A stretch of DNA of 51,084 nucleotides from Myxococcales bacterium (GTDB taxonomy: Bacteria > Myxococcota_A > UBA9160 > SMWR01). The notes beneath the pieces are model-generated. The model ran no database searches and was not told the DNA's origin. It saw only the letters and a program-made list of their open reading frames with translations. The DNA lies in contig JAOUNA010000004.1 in assembly GCA_029881215.1 (NCBI GenBank), forward strand, positions 1 through 51,084, in the 5' to 3' direction. The translations under genes were made by a program, and so were the position numbers. Below are positions 1 to 9,035 of the stretch, in pieces (the stretch's first letter is position 1; every line of letters begins with the position of its first letter).

Positions 1-921
1 GAGGGCAATCACACCTTCGTGCGCATCGAGAAGCGCCTGCGCACCACGGAAGAGGTGGCCCGCGACCTGGCGCGCGCGGCCGGGGTGTCGGCCCGCGACG
101 TCGGCTACGCGGGCCGCAAGGACCGGCGCGCGGTCGCGACGCAGTGGTTCTCGGTTCCCGTGCTGGATCCCGAGCGCGCGCTCGCGCTGGCGCTCCGCGG
201 CGCGCGGGTTCTCGAGGCGGCTCGACACCCGCACAAGCTGCGCACGGGTCAGCTGCGGGCGAATCGCTTCGACCTGGTCGTGCGTGATGTCGACGCCGCC
301 GCCTGCGCCGCGGCCGAGACCCGCCTGGCTGAGGCGATCGCGCGCGGCTTTCCCAATCGCTTCGGCGGCCAGCGCTTCGGCCGCGACGGGCGCAACGTCG
401 AGCACGCCCAGCGCATGCTGCGCGGAGAGTCGGTGCCCGGCGGCCGTCGCGCGGCGCGCTTCCTGCTGTCGGCGCTGCAGGCCTCCGTGTTCAACGCCGT
501 GCTCGCCGCGCGAAGCGCGCCGCCGCATCGGCTGGAGCGCGGAGACGTCGCCGTGCGGCACGATTCGGGCGGTCTCTTCCTCGTGGAGGACGAAGTGCTC
601 GAGGCGCCGCGCGCCGAGGCGTTCGAGATCAGCCCGACCGGGCCGATCTTCGGCACGCGCAGCCTGGAGCCCGCCGGCGCCGTGGCGGAGCGCGAGCGAG
701 CGGTGCTGGCGCAGCACGGCGTCGATCTCGCGCGACTCTTCCCGCCGCGCGGGATCCGGCTGCGGGGCGGGCGGCGCGCGCTCCGCGCCCGGCCCGAGGA
801 CGCGCTGCTCACGCGCGGCGCCGATCACGTGCGTCTGTGCTTCACGCTGCCGTCCGGCAGCTACGCGACGGTGTTGATCGAGGAGCTGCTCGGTGCGGAC
901 CTGGCGGAGGGTTTCGAATGA
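1..921 (+). CDS. truD: tRNA pseudouridine synthase TruD (5' truncated by window edge)
   Basis: Frame open from base 1 (EGNHTFVRIEKRLRTTEEVARDLARAAGVSARDVGYAGRKDRRAVATQWFSVP); GYAGRKDRRAVTTQ-type TruD motif and NRFGGQRFGRDGRN. Confidence 0.93.
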   Translation, partial: EGNHTFVRIEKRLRTTEEVARDLARAAGVSARDVGYAGRKDRRAVATQWFSVPVLDPERALALALRGARVLEAARHPHKLRTGQLRANRFDLVVRDVDAAACAAAETRLAEAIARGFPNRFGGQRFGRDGRNVEHAQRMLRGESVPGGRRAARFLLSALQASVFNAVLAARSAPPHRLERGDVAVRHDSGGLFLVEDEVLEAPRAEAFEISPTGPIFGTRSLEPAGAVAERERAVLAQHGVDLARLFPPRGIRLRGGRRALRARPEDALLTRGADHVRLCFTLPSGSYATVLIEELLGADLAEGFE

Positions 922-972
922 CAGCGGGCGGGTCCACGGGGTATGCTGGCGCGCCAATCGGGGGTCCATCGC

Positions 973-1932
973 ATGAGAATCGCAGACAAAGTCACCGAAC
1001 TCATCGGCCATACGCCGCTGGTGCGGCTCCACCGGATCAGCTCGGGCGTCTCACCCGAGATCGTGGTGAAGCTCGAGAGTGCGAATCCGGCCAACAGCGT
1101 CAAAGATCGCATCGGGCTGGCCATGATCGAGGCCGCCGAGCGGGACGGGTTGCTCGAGCCGGGCGTGAGCGTGATCGTCGAGCCGACGAGCGGCAATACC
1201 GGCATCGCGCTCGCCTTCGTCGCGGCGGTGAAGGGCTACCAGTGCATTCTGACCATGCCCGAGTCGATGAGCCCCGAGCGACGCGCCGTGCTGCGCGCCT
1301 TCGGCGCCAAGCTCGTGCTCACGGATCCGGCCAAGGGCATGCCGGGCTGCATCGAAGTCGCCAATGAGATCTGCTCCAAGGTGCCGAACGCCTTCATGCC
1401 GCAGCAGTTCCGCAACCCGGCGAATCCCGAGGTCCACCGCCGCACCACCGCCGAGGAGATCTGGAACGACACCGATGGAAAGGTCGACGCGCTGGTGGCC
1501 GGGGTCGGCACGGGTGGGACCATCACCGGCGTCTCCCAGGTGCTAAAGGAGCGCAAGCCCTCCTGCCGGGCGATCGCGGTCGAGCCGGCTGCGAGCCCGG
1601 TGCTGTCCGGAGGGCCGCCCGGGAAGCACGTCATCCAGGGCATCGGCGCTGGCTTCATCCCGGACGTGCTCGATCAGTCGCTGATCGACGCCGTCGTCAC
1701 CGTCAGCAACGAGGAGTCACTCGAGATGGCGAGGCGTCTCGCGCGCGAGGAAGGGATCCTGTGCGGGATCTCGTCCGGTGCGGCGGTGAGCGCAGCGGTG
1801 AAATATGCGGGCGGCGCTGGGGCCGATCTCGAGCTGATCGTCGTGATCGTTCCGAGCTTCGGCGAGCGCTACATCCAGACCAGTCTCTTCGATCCCTACC
1901 GGTACGACGGGAGTGACGACATCGGAGTCTGA
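973..1932 (+). CDS. cysK: Cysteine synthase A (O-acetylserine sulfhydrylase)
   Basis: [25 protein letters not shown] (PLP lysine), [22 protein letters not shown] motifs. ATG at 973 preferred over the 943 ORF start. Confidence 0.94.
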   Translation: MRIADKVTELIGHTPLVRLHRISSGVSPEIVVKLESANPANSVKDRIGLAMIEAAERDGLLEPGVSVIVEPTSGNTGIALAFVAAVKGYQCILTMPESMSPERRAVLRAFGAKLVLTDPAKGMPGCIEVANEICSKVPNAFMPQQFRNPANPEVHRRTTAEEIWNDTDGKVDALVAGVGTGGTITGVSQVLKERKPSCRAIAVEPAASPVLSGGPPGKHVIQGIGAGFIPDVLDQSLIDAVVTVSNEESLEMARRLAREEGILCGISSGAAVSAAVKYAGGAGADLELIVVIVPSFGERYIQTSLFDPYRYDGSDDIGV

Positions 1933-2479
1933 GACGCGCTCCGGCCCGTTCCCGGGTGCGGTGGTCCGCGCGTATGCGGGCGCGCGGCCTCGCATCCACG
2001 CGTCGGCCTGGCTGGCGCCGGGCTGCACGGTCGTGGGTGACGTGGAGATCGCGGCCGACGCGAGCATCTGGTACGGGACCGTGGTGCGCGGCGACGTCAA
2101 TGTGATCCGCATCGGTCGCGCGACCAACGTGCAGGACAACAGCGTGATTCACGTGGAGCACGGGAATCACCCCTGCATTCTGGGCGACGAGGTGACCGTA
2201 GGGCACCGCGCGGTCGTGCACGCGTGCACCGTTCGCGACGGCGCGCTGATCGGGATCGGGGCGATCATCCTCGACGGTGCGGAGATCGGCGCGGAGGCGT
2301 TGATCGGAGCGGGGGCGGTCGTCACGCCCGGTACGGTCGTGCCGGAAGGGGTGCTGGCGGTGGGAATTCCCGCTCGCGTCGTGCGCGTGCTGAGCCCCGC
2401 GGTTCGCGCCCAGCAGCGGGAGCACGCGCGCCGCTACGTCGAGACGGCGCGGGAGAACGCTCGGGCGGTCGATCGGTGA
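1913..2479 (+). CDS. Gamma-carbonic anhydrase family protein (left-handed beta-helix)
   Basis: Hexapeptide-repeat protein with [43 protein letters not shown] start overlapping cysK 3' end. Confidence 0.9.
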   Translation: MTTSESETRSGPFPGAVVRAYAGARPRIHASAWLAPGCTVVGDVEIAADASIWYGTVVRGDVNVIRIGRATNVQDNSVIHVEHGNHPCILGDEVTVGHRAVVHACTVRDGALIGIGAIILDGAEIGAEALIGAGAVVTPGTVVPEGVLAVGIPARVVRVLSPAVRAQQREHARRYVETARENARAVDR

Positions 2480-3129
2480 GCGAAGTCGACTCCGAATCGC
2501 TTCGCGAGCAGAAGAAGGCGAAGTCGCGGCGGCGCATCCTGGAAGCGGCGCGCGAGATCTTCTTCCGCGACGGATTCATGCACGCCAACCTCGACGAGGT
2601 CGCACAGCGCGCAGGTGTCGCGAAGGGCACCCTGTACCGGTACTTCGACAACAAGGCCGAGCTCTACGTGGCGGTGCTGGCGCACAACGGCGAGATCTTC
2701 CAGGAGAAGATGCGCGAGTGCGCCGCCACGCGCGGTGTCGATCCCCCGGATCTGATCCGCCGCGTCGGTCGCTTCTACTTCGAGCACTGGACCACGAACC
2801 GGGACTACTTCCAGATCTTCTGGGCCATGGAGAACCAGTCGGTCATCGGGGAGCTGCCCGTGGGTGTCGTCGACGAGGTGACCCGACTGTGGTCGCAGTG
2901 CGTCGAGATCGTGGCGCAGATCGTGCAGCGGGGCGTCGACGAAGGGTTCTTCAGGCGCTGCGATCCGTGGGAGGTGGCGGACATTCTCTGGACGCTCGCG
3001 AACGGCTTGATCCAGTCGGAAACCAGCCCGGCCCATCGCAGGTTGCGCCGCCGCCGATTGGAGCACACCTTCACGGATGCGGTGGATCTCGTCTTGGAGG
3101 GCCTTGCGACGCTCGCGAAACCCGGTTGA
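2476..3129 (+). CDS. TetR/AcrR family transcriptional regulator
   Basis: KSRRRILEAAREIFFRDGFMHANLDEVAQRAGVAKGTLYRYFDNKAELY HTH; GTG start overlaps preceding stop. Confidence 0.92.
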   Translation: MSEVDSESLREQKKAKSRRRILEAAREIFFRDGFMHANLDEVAQRAGVAKGTLYRYFDNKAELYVAVLAHNGEIFQEKMRECAATRGVDPPDLIRRVGRFYFEHWTTNRDYFQIFWAMENQSVIGELPVGVVDEVTRLWSQCVEIVAQIVQRGVDEGFFRRCDPWEVADILWTLANGLIQSETSPAHRRLRRRRLEHTFTDAVDLVLEGLATLAKPG

Positions 3130-3180
3130 CACGACCGTCCTCCTGCGGGATCCTGCGCGCCGACCACGTGGCGAGGGGGA

Positions 3181-3202
3181 GACTTTCACCGCGGTGAACG
3201 TC
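3181..3202. promoter_or_regulatory. Candidate TetR-family operator: 22-bp near-perfect palindrome GACTTTCACCGCGGTGAACGTC
   Basis: Central TTCACCGCGGTGAA (3185-3198) is a perfect palindrome; GAC/GTC extend it with one mismatched pair. Lies between the tetR and acpP genes. Confidence 0.5.
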
Positions 3203-3372
3203 CGGGGAGCGCGTACGGACCGTCGGTCCAGAGCGCGTGGCGCTTCGGACCGCGAGAGAGCGGCGCTGCACGACCGGTTCGGATTGCGAGAGTCAGAGGT
3301 CTTGGAGCTCAGCGAAGAAGACCCAGCGTGAGCGAACACGACCGAAGGGACCCAAGGGAGAGGGGAACGAAG

Positions 3373-3621
3373 ATGGCGGACGGTCTCGAGACGAAGATTC
3401 GATCGATCCTTGCAGAACAGCTCGGTGTGGAAGCCGAGGAAGTGACCACGGACGCGAACATTCTGGATGATCTGGGCGCGGATTCGCTCGACGTGGTCGA
3501 GTTGGTCATGACCCTCGAAGAGGCCTTCGACATCGAGGTGCCGGACGAGGAAGTCGAAGAGATGCGCACCGTGGGCGACGTCGAGCGCTACGTGATCAAG
3601 GCGGTCGGCGCGGCCGCCTAG
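3373..3621 (+). CDS. acpP: Acyl carrier protein
   Basis: 82-aa acidic protein with [27 protein letters not shown] phosphopantetheine motif (DSLD). Confidence 0.95.
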   Translation: MADGLETKIRSILAEQLGVEAEEVTTDANILDDLGADSLDVVELVMTLEEAFDIEVPDEEVEEMRTVGDVERYVIKAVGAAA

Positions 3622-3697
3622 CCCGCGTCCGACATGCTGCGCCGCCGCGCTCGGGTTCCCGTGCGAGGGGCGCCCGCTGGCCGCTACGCTCCCGAGC

Positions 3698-6385
3698 GTG
3701 CCGCAGAGCGCTCCGCCCGACGCACCCCACGTCGTCATTGTCGACGGAACCAACACGCTGTACCGCGCCTTCTTCGCGATCCCGGGCCTGCGCGCGCCCG
3801 ACGGGACCCCCACGAACGCCGCCTACGGCTTCGTGAACATGCTCGGGAAGGTGCTGCGCGAGCAGCGACCGGATCGCGTCATCGTGGTCTTCGACGCGCG
3901 CGGCGAGACCTTTCGCCATCGCATCTACGACGCCTACAAGGCCCACCGCGACGCGCAGCCCGAGGATCTGTCCGCCCAGATTCCCCTCGTGCGCGAGCTG
4001 GTCGAGGCGCACCGCATTCCCATCATCGAGGTCGAGGGATTCGAGGCGGACGACGTCATCGCGACGCTGGTCCGGCGCACCCCTGGCGCCGCGCGCATCT
4101 CGATCGTTTCGACGGACAAGGATCTCATGCAGCTGGTGGACGATCGGGTTGCGCTGCTCGACGGCATTCGCGAGCGCCGCTACGGACCCGAAGAGGTCGA
4201 GGCGCGCTTCGGAGTGCCGCCCGAGCAGATCCTGGATCTGCGCGCACTCGTCGGGGATCCGAGCGACAACATTCCCGGCGTGAAGGGCATCGGGGAGAAG
4301 GGAGCGGCCAAGCTCATCCTCGAGTGGGGCGATCTCGAGACCCTGCTGGCGCACGCCGATGAGGTCGCTGCCAAGCGCGCGCGCAGCGCGCTGAAGGAAG
4401 GGGCCGATTCCGCGCGCCTCTCGAAGCGGCTGGCGACGCTGCGCACGGACGCGCCGCTGCCGCTCGATCCGGAAGCCCTCGCGCCTCCCGAACCCGACCG
4501 CGAGCGCTTGCGCGAGATCTTTGCCCGCCTGGGCTTCACCCGTCTGCTCGAGGCGCTCGGCGGCGTGGCGCAGGCGCCGGAGGAGGCGCGGTCCTCGGGC
4601 GAGCTGCTGGTCGAATGTGTCAGCGAGGCGGATGCGCTCGCCGCGCTGGGGGAGCGCGTGCGCGCTCTGCCCCGGCTTCCGCTGGTGGCGGTGGTGGACG
4701 GGGAGGGCAGCGTGGCGTGCCGTCCGGTCGGATTCGCCCTGGCTCTGGCCCCGGCGCGCGCCGCCTACGTGCCGCTCGCGCCGCTGGGACCGGCATTCGA
4801 GGCGCTGATCGAGGCTCTGCGTCCCGCGCTGGCCGCACCCGGAAACGTCGCCTGGCTCGCGCCCGATGCGAAGCGCATGCAGGGCATCTTCGCCGAGCGC
4901 GGGCTCGAGCTCGGGCTGCCCTGCTTCGACGTCGAGCTCGCCGGGCAGCTGCTCGACGCCAGGGGCGCGCGCGGTGTGGCGGCGCTCGCCGCGCAGCACC
5001 TGGGGCGCACGCTGGGCAGCTGGGAAGAGCTGGCGGGTCGCGGCGCCAAGGCCAAGGCTGCCTCGGAGCTGCCCGTGGACGACGTGGCGCGCTGGGCCGC
5101 CGAGCAGGCGTGCGCTGCGCAGGCTCTCGTCGAGCCACTCGCTCGGCAGCTCGAAGAGGCGGGGCTCTCGGCGCTCTACGACGAGGTCGAGCTGCCCCTC
5201 ACGCGGGTGCTGGCGCGCATGGAGCGCGTCGGCGTGCGCGTCGACGAAGCGGCGCTGGAACTCCTGTCGTCCGAGTACGAGTCGGAGCTCGCGCGCATCG
5301 AGCGCGAGATCCACGCGCTCGCCGGTGAGGCGTTCCTGATCTCTTCCCCCAAGCAGCTCCAGCAGATCCTCTTCGAGAAGCTGAAGCTGCCGGTGGTCCG
5401 GAAGACCAAGACGGGATATTCGACTGACGAAGGCGTGCTCGAGCAGCTCGCGGCGCAGCACGAGCTGCCGGCGCGCATCCTCGCGTACCGGCGCCTCGCC
5501 AAGCTCAAGAACACCTACGTGGATGCGTTGCCGCGCCTCGTGAACGAGACCACGGGGCGCATCCATCCCACCTACAATCAGCTGGGCGCCGCCACCGGAC
5601 GGCTCTCCGCCGCGAATCCGAACGTGCAGAACATTCCGATCCGCAGTGAAGAGGGTGTGCGCATCCGCGAGGCCTTCGTGCCCGCGGAGGGCTGTCGGCT
5701 GGTGTCCGCCGACTACTCGCAGGTCGAGCTGCGGATCCTCGCGCACTATTCGGGCGATGAGAGCCTGATCGAAGCGTTCCGCCGCAACGAGGATATTCAC
5801 CGCCGCACCGCCGCGGAGGTCTGGAGTGTGACACCCGAAGACGTCACGCCGGAGCAGCGCGCGCGCGCCAAGGCCGTCAACTTCGGCATCATCTACGGGC
5901 TTTCCTCCTTCGGTCTCGCCAACCAGCTCGGCATCGCCGCCGCCGAGGCCCAGGCCACCATCGAGACCTATTTCGAGCGCTACCGCGGTGTGAGGCGCTT
6001 CCTCGACGAGACCGTCGCCCGCGCGAAGCGCGAGGGATACGTGCGCACGCTGCTCGGGCGACGCCGCGCGCTGCCGGATCTGAACTCGCGCAACCGCGTG
6101 CTGCGTCAGGCGGCGGAGCGCATGGCGGTCAACACCGTCATCCAGGGTACGGCGGCCGATCTGATCAAGAAGGCGATGCTCGCGGTGGACGCGGCGCTCG
6201 AGGCGGCACGGCGGCGGGCGCGCATGATTCTGCAGGTCCACGACGAGCTCGTGCTCGAGGTGCCGGAGCGCGAGGTCGAGCCGGTCTCGGAGCTGCTGCG
6301 CGAGCGCATGGAGAACGTCTTCCCCCTCGGGGTTCCGCTGCGCGTCGATGTGGGGAGTGGCCGAAACTGGCGCGAGGCGCACTAG
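3698..6385 (+). CDS. polA: DNA polymerase I
   Basis: 895 aa; N-terminal 5'-3' exo (VIVDGTNTLYRAFFAIP), C-terminal polymerase motifs (DYSQVELRILAHYSGD, RAKAVNFGIIYGLSSFGL, QVHDELVLEVPE). Confidence 0.96.
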   Translation: MPQSAPPDAPHVVIVDGTNTLYRAFFAIPGLRAPDGTPTNAAYGFVNMLGKVLREQRPDRVIVVFDARGETFRHRIYDAYKAHRDAQPEDLSAQIPLVRELVEAHRIPIIEVEGFEADDVIATLVRRTPGAARISIVSTDKDLMQLVDDRVALLDGIRERRYGPEEVEARFGVPPEQILDLRALVGDPSDNIPGVKGIGEKGAAKLILEWGDLETLLAHADEVAAKRARSALKEGADSARLSKRLATLRTDAPLPLDPEALAPPEPDRERLREIFARLGFTRLLEALGGVAQAPEEARSSGELLVECVSEADALAALGERVRALPRLPLVAVVDGEGSVACRPVGFALALAPARAAYVPLAPLGPAFEALIEALRPALAAPGNVAWLAPDAKRMQGIFAERGLELGLPCFDVELAGQLLDARGARGVAALAAQHLGRTLGSWEELAGRGAKAKAASELPVDDVARWAAEQACAAQALVEPLARQLEEAGLSALYDEVELPLTRVLARMERVGVRVDEAALELLSSEYESELARIEREIHALAGEAFLISSPKQLQQILFEKLKLPVVRKTKTGYSTDEGVLEQLAAQHELPARILAYRRLAKLKNTYVDALPRLVNETTGRIHPTYNQLGAATGRLSAANPNVQNIPIRSEEGVRIREAFVPAEGCRLVSADYSQVELRILAHYSGDESLIEAFRRNEDIHRRTAAEVWSVTPEDVTPEQRARAKAVNFGIIYGLSSFGLANQLGIAAAEAQATIETYFERYRGVRRFLDETVARAKREGYVRTLLGRRRALPDLNSRNRVLRQAAERMAVNTVIQGTAADLIKKAMLAVDAALEAARRRARMILQVHDELVLEVPEREVEPVSELLRERMENVFPLGVPLRVDVGSGRNWREAH

Positions 6386-6454
6386 GCCGCGAATCAAACG
6401 GACGCCGGCTGCGTCGAACGGTCGAGTCCGCGGGTACTTCGGGAGGTCCTTGCG

Positions 6455-7093
6455 ATGCGTTCCGCCGCCCGGCCCACGTCGGAGCTACCCGACGCTGAAG
6501 CCGTGGCGCGCGCCCGGAGCGGCGATCACGAGGCGTTCCGCGTTCTGGTCGAGCGGTATCAGGCCCGCGCGTACCGCCTGGCGCTGCGCATGCTGCGCGA
6601 TCCCGAACAGGCCCGCGACGCGGTCCAGGAGGGATTTCTCAAGGCCTACGCAGCGCTCGATGCCTTCGAAGGTCGCTCCGGATTCTACACATGGTTGTAC
6701 CGCATGGTGTTCAATCTCTGCATCGATACGAAGCGGCGCGACCGCTCCAATCGCCACGTCGCCTGGAACGACGAAGTCGCGGTCGAGGTCGCATCCTCGC
6801 CGGTTCCGGCGGCAGCAGCGCTCGGCGCTCCCGAGAAGGACGCCGCGCGCGGCGAGCTGCGCGCGGCGGTGCTGCGCGCCGTCGCCGCGCTTCCGGAGGA
6901 CGCGCGGCGCACGCTGCTGCTGCGCGAGGTGGACGGCTTGAGCTATGCGCAGATCGCCCGGGCGCTGCGAATTCCGAAGGGGACGGTGATGAGTCGGCTG
7001 CATCACGCGCGTCGGCGCGTGCGAGAGATTCTGATCGAGGCGGGTGCGCTGGAGCCCCAGGTGCCCCCCGCCGAAGAAGGAGGTGCGGCATGA
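6455..7093 (+). CDS. ECF-type RNA polymerase sigma factor
   Basis: ARSGDHEAFRVLVERYQARAYRLALRMLRDPEQARDAVQEGFLKAY; region 4 GLSYAQIARALRIPKGTVMSRLHHARRRVRE. Confidence 0.93.
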   Translation: MRSAARPTSELPDAEAVARARSGDHEAFRVLVERYQARAYRLALRMLRDPEQARDAVQEGFLKAYAALDAFEGRSGFYTWLYRMVFNLCIDTKRRDRSNRHVAWNDEVAVEVASSPVPAAAALGAPEKDAARGELRAAVLRAVAALPEDARRTLLLREVDGLSYAQIARALRIPKGTVMSRLHHARRRVREILIEAGALEPQVPPAEEGGAA

Positions 7094-7617
7094 GTGCGAT
7101 GCGGCACGCCATGGACGGCCGGAACGCCGAGCGGCTCCATGCATACCACGACGGAGAGCTGTCCGGCCTCGCGCGCCGGCGGTTCGAGCGGCAGCTGCGT
7201 CGCAGGCCGGAGCTGCGCAGCGAGCTGCGAGCGCTGGCCGCGCTGCGCGCCGCGCTGCGCGAGCTGGACGCGGCGGCGCCGGCGCCCGATCTGTGGCGCG
7301 AGATCGCGCCGCGCCTCCCCGCCATCGATGCGCGTGCGAGGCAGGCGACCCGCCGCGACGCGGAGAGGCTCTGGTTCTGGCTGCCGAGGCCCGTCGCTGC
7401 CGCGACCGCGGCGGCAGCCGCGGCGGCGCTCGTCGTGGCCGTTGCGGTGGGCCTGCTCTGGCCCCAAGCGCCGCAGGGCGGCCAGGTCGTGCGCTGGATC
7501 GACGGCGGCGCTCGCAGCGTCATGGTGCTCGACGACGATCCGGACACTACGATCATCTGGGTGCTCGACGCCTCGCTGGACGAGGCCTCGACGGGAGGCA
7601 GCGGCAATGTGGTCTAG
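7090..7617 (+). CDS. Putative anti-sigma factor (single-TM, zinc-finger-like N-terminus)
   Basis: ATG overlaps sigma stop; RLHAYHDGELSGLARRRFERQL N-terminus and one TM (AAATAAAAAAALVVAVAVGLLW). Confidence 0.75.
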   Translation: MSAMRHAMDGRNAERLHAYHDGELSGLARRRFERQLRRRPELRSELRALAALRAALRELDAAAPAPDLWREIAPRLPAIDARARQATRRDAERLWFWLPRPVAAATAAAAAAALVVAVAVGLLWPQAPQGGQVVRWIDGGARSVMVLDDDPDTTIIWVLDASLDEASTGGSGNVV

Positions 7618-8098
7618 CAGCGCGATTGGCGTGCGCAGCGCGCTGCGCGCCGTGGTGTTCTTGACATGGATGTGTGTCGTTTGGGTCGGCGGCGCGTGGG
7701 CGCAGCCAGGACCGCCGGCCGCGGCGCCGGCCCCGAGCGACGTCATCCAGGCCACGCTGATGGTGACGCACTTTTCGAATCGCGATGGCGGCATCGATCC
7801 GCGCGCGCGCGGGCTCAGCGAGCGGCTGCAGCGCCAGAACATCCGCTATCCCAGCGCCCGGGTGCTGCTCGAGCGGCGCGCCGCGCTGCGCCTCGAGCAG
7901 GTCGAGACGCTGGCCCTGCCGGATGGCCGCAGCGCCCGCTTTCGGCCGATCCACGTGGGCGCGCAGGGCGTGCTGATGGCCGTCGACGTGGAGCGCGCCG
8001 TGAAGATGGACGCCCGTGTGCGCCGGGGGCACATGCTCGTCATCGACGCCGGTCGCTTCGAGGACGGCAAGCTGGTGATTTCGGTCGAGCCGGACTAG
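7607..8098 (+). CDS. Secreted hypothetical protein translationally coupled to the sigma/anti-sigma pair
   Basis: ATG overlaps upstream gene; signal peptide (LRAVVFLTWMCVVWVGGAWAQ). Confidence 0.65.
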   Translation: MWSSSAIGVRSALRAVVFLTWMCVVWVGGAWAQPGPPAAAPAPSDVIQATLMVTHFSNRDGGIDPRARGLSERLQRQNIRYPSARVLLERRAALRLEQVETLALPDGRSARFRPIHVGAQGVLMAVDVERAVKMDARVRRGHMLVIDAGRFEDGKLVISVEPD

Positions 8099-8107
8099 GC
8101 GGCGCCT

Positions 8108-8135
8108 GCTCGCGCCCCCCCTCGGGGGCGCGAGC
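8108..8135 (+). terminator. Strong hairpin at the end of the ECF operon
   Basis: GCTCGCGCCCCC-cctc-GGGGGCGCGAGC, 12 bp perfect stem, 10 nt after the stop codon. Confidence 0.7.
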
Positions 8136-8140
8136 ATCTT

Positions 8141-8250
8141 CCGAAATTTTTCTTGCCACCCCGACCGGTTGGCGGCCACTTCCGGGTAGACAGCAAAATC
8201 CCCTTCCCAGGGAGGCCCGGAGCTGGAGTCAGCTCTGGGCCTTTCCGTTT
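8141..8250 (+). ncRNA. Candidate intergenic small RNA, copy 1 (C-rich, ends in intrinsic terminator)
   Basis: Blocks CACCCCG / CGGCCACT / CAGCAAAATCCCCTTCCCA / hairpin 8214-8241 / TTTCCGTTT, matched in order by 11402-11520 on the minus strand. Confidence 0.45.
8214..8250 (+). terminator. Intrinsic terminator
   Basis: GGCCCGGAGCT-ggagtc-AGCTCTGGGCC followed by TTTCCGTTT. Confidence 0.65.
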
Positions 8251-8263
8251 GGAGCCGCGCCGC

Positions 8264-8902
8264 CTAGGCCGCCGCGGGGCCCGGGGCGTTCGGCAGGCTC
8301 ACGCGGAATGCGGCGCCGCGGGCCGTGCGCACCAGGTCGATGCGGGCGCCCTCGGCGCGCTGCGCAGAGAGGGGGTCCAGGCGCAGCGTCACGCCGCTCG
8401 CTTCGACTTCGACGTCGTCCGCATCCGGTGGCGCGAGCAGCACGCGCGTGCGGTAGCGCGCGTCGACGCTGAGCCGCAGGGCCAGATCCGACGGCGCTTC
8501 CCGGTCGGCGATGCGCAGCTGCTCGGCGGCGGCAGCTTCGATCGTGAGCGAGGGCGTCTGCGCCTCGTCGCGCGCGACCCCGAGCGTTTCGTGCAGCTCC
8601 CCGCTTGCGAAGGTCTCCATCACGATGTCGCAGCCGCCCACGAATCCACCCCGCACGTAGAGCTGGGGGATCGTCGGCCAGGACGAGAAGGTCTTGATGC
8701 CTTCGCGGATGGCGGGATCGGAGAGCACGTCGACGGTTTCATAATCCGGCAGGAGGTGGTCGAGGAGCTCGACGACCCTCGCGGAGAATCCGCACTGCGG
8801 TGCTTCCCGCTGCCCCTTCATGAAGAGCACCACCTCGCTCGAGTCGATCAGCGTGCGGATGCGTTCGCGCGTCGCGTCGTCGAGAGGCGCGGCTTCGGTC
8901 AT
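8264..8902 (-). CDS. Grx4-family monothiol glutaredoxin fused to a cysteine-free A-type-carrier-like C-terminal domain
   Basis: VVLFMKGQREAPQCGFSARVVELL (CGFS), FSSWPTIPQLYVRGGFVGGCDI; C-terminus SLTIEAAAAEQLRIA...LRLSVDARYRTRVLL...VTLRLDPLSAQRAEGARIDLV resembles HesB/IscA. Confidence 0.9.
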   Translation of the reverse strand: MTEAAPLDDATRERIRTLIDSSEVVLFMKGQREAPQCGFSARVVELLDHLLPDYETVDVLSDPAIREGIKTFSSWPTIPQLYVRGGFVGGCDIVMETFASGELHETLGVARDEAQTPSLTIEAAAAEQLRIADREAPSDLALRLSVDARYRTRVLLAPPDADDVEVEASGVTLRLDPLSAQRAEGARIDLVRTARGAAFRVSLPNAPGPAAA

Positions 8903-9035
8903 GGTCACTCCGTGGCGGCTGGAGCCGGCGCTTCCGGGCCGGCGGCCCGATTTCCCGGCGAGCGGATGCGTGGTTGCGGGCGCGCACAGCTTAGGCGTGG
9001 AAGCCGCGTGCACGCAACGCGCTAAGGTCCACGCC

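Noticed and set aside
3596-6397. 933-aa minus-strand ORF opposite polA
   Set aside because: Antisense artefact; polA motifs on the plus strand are unambiguous.
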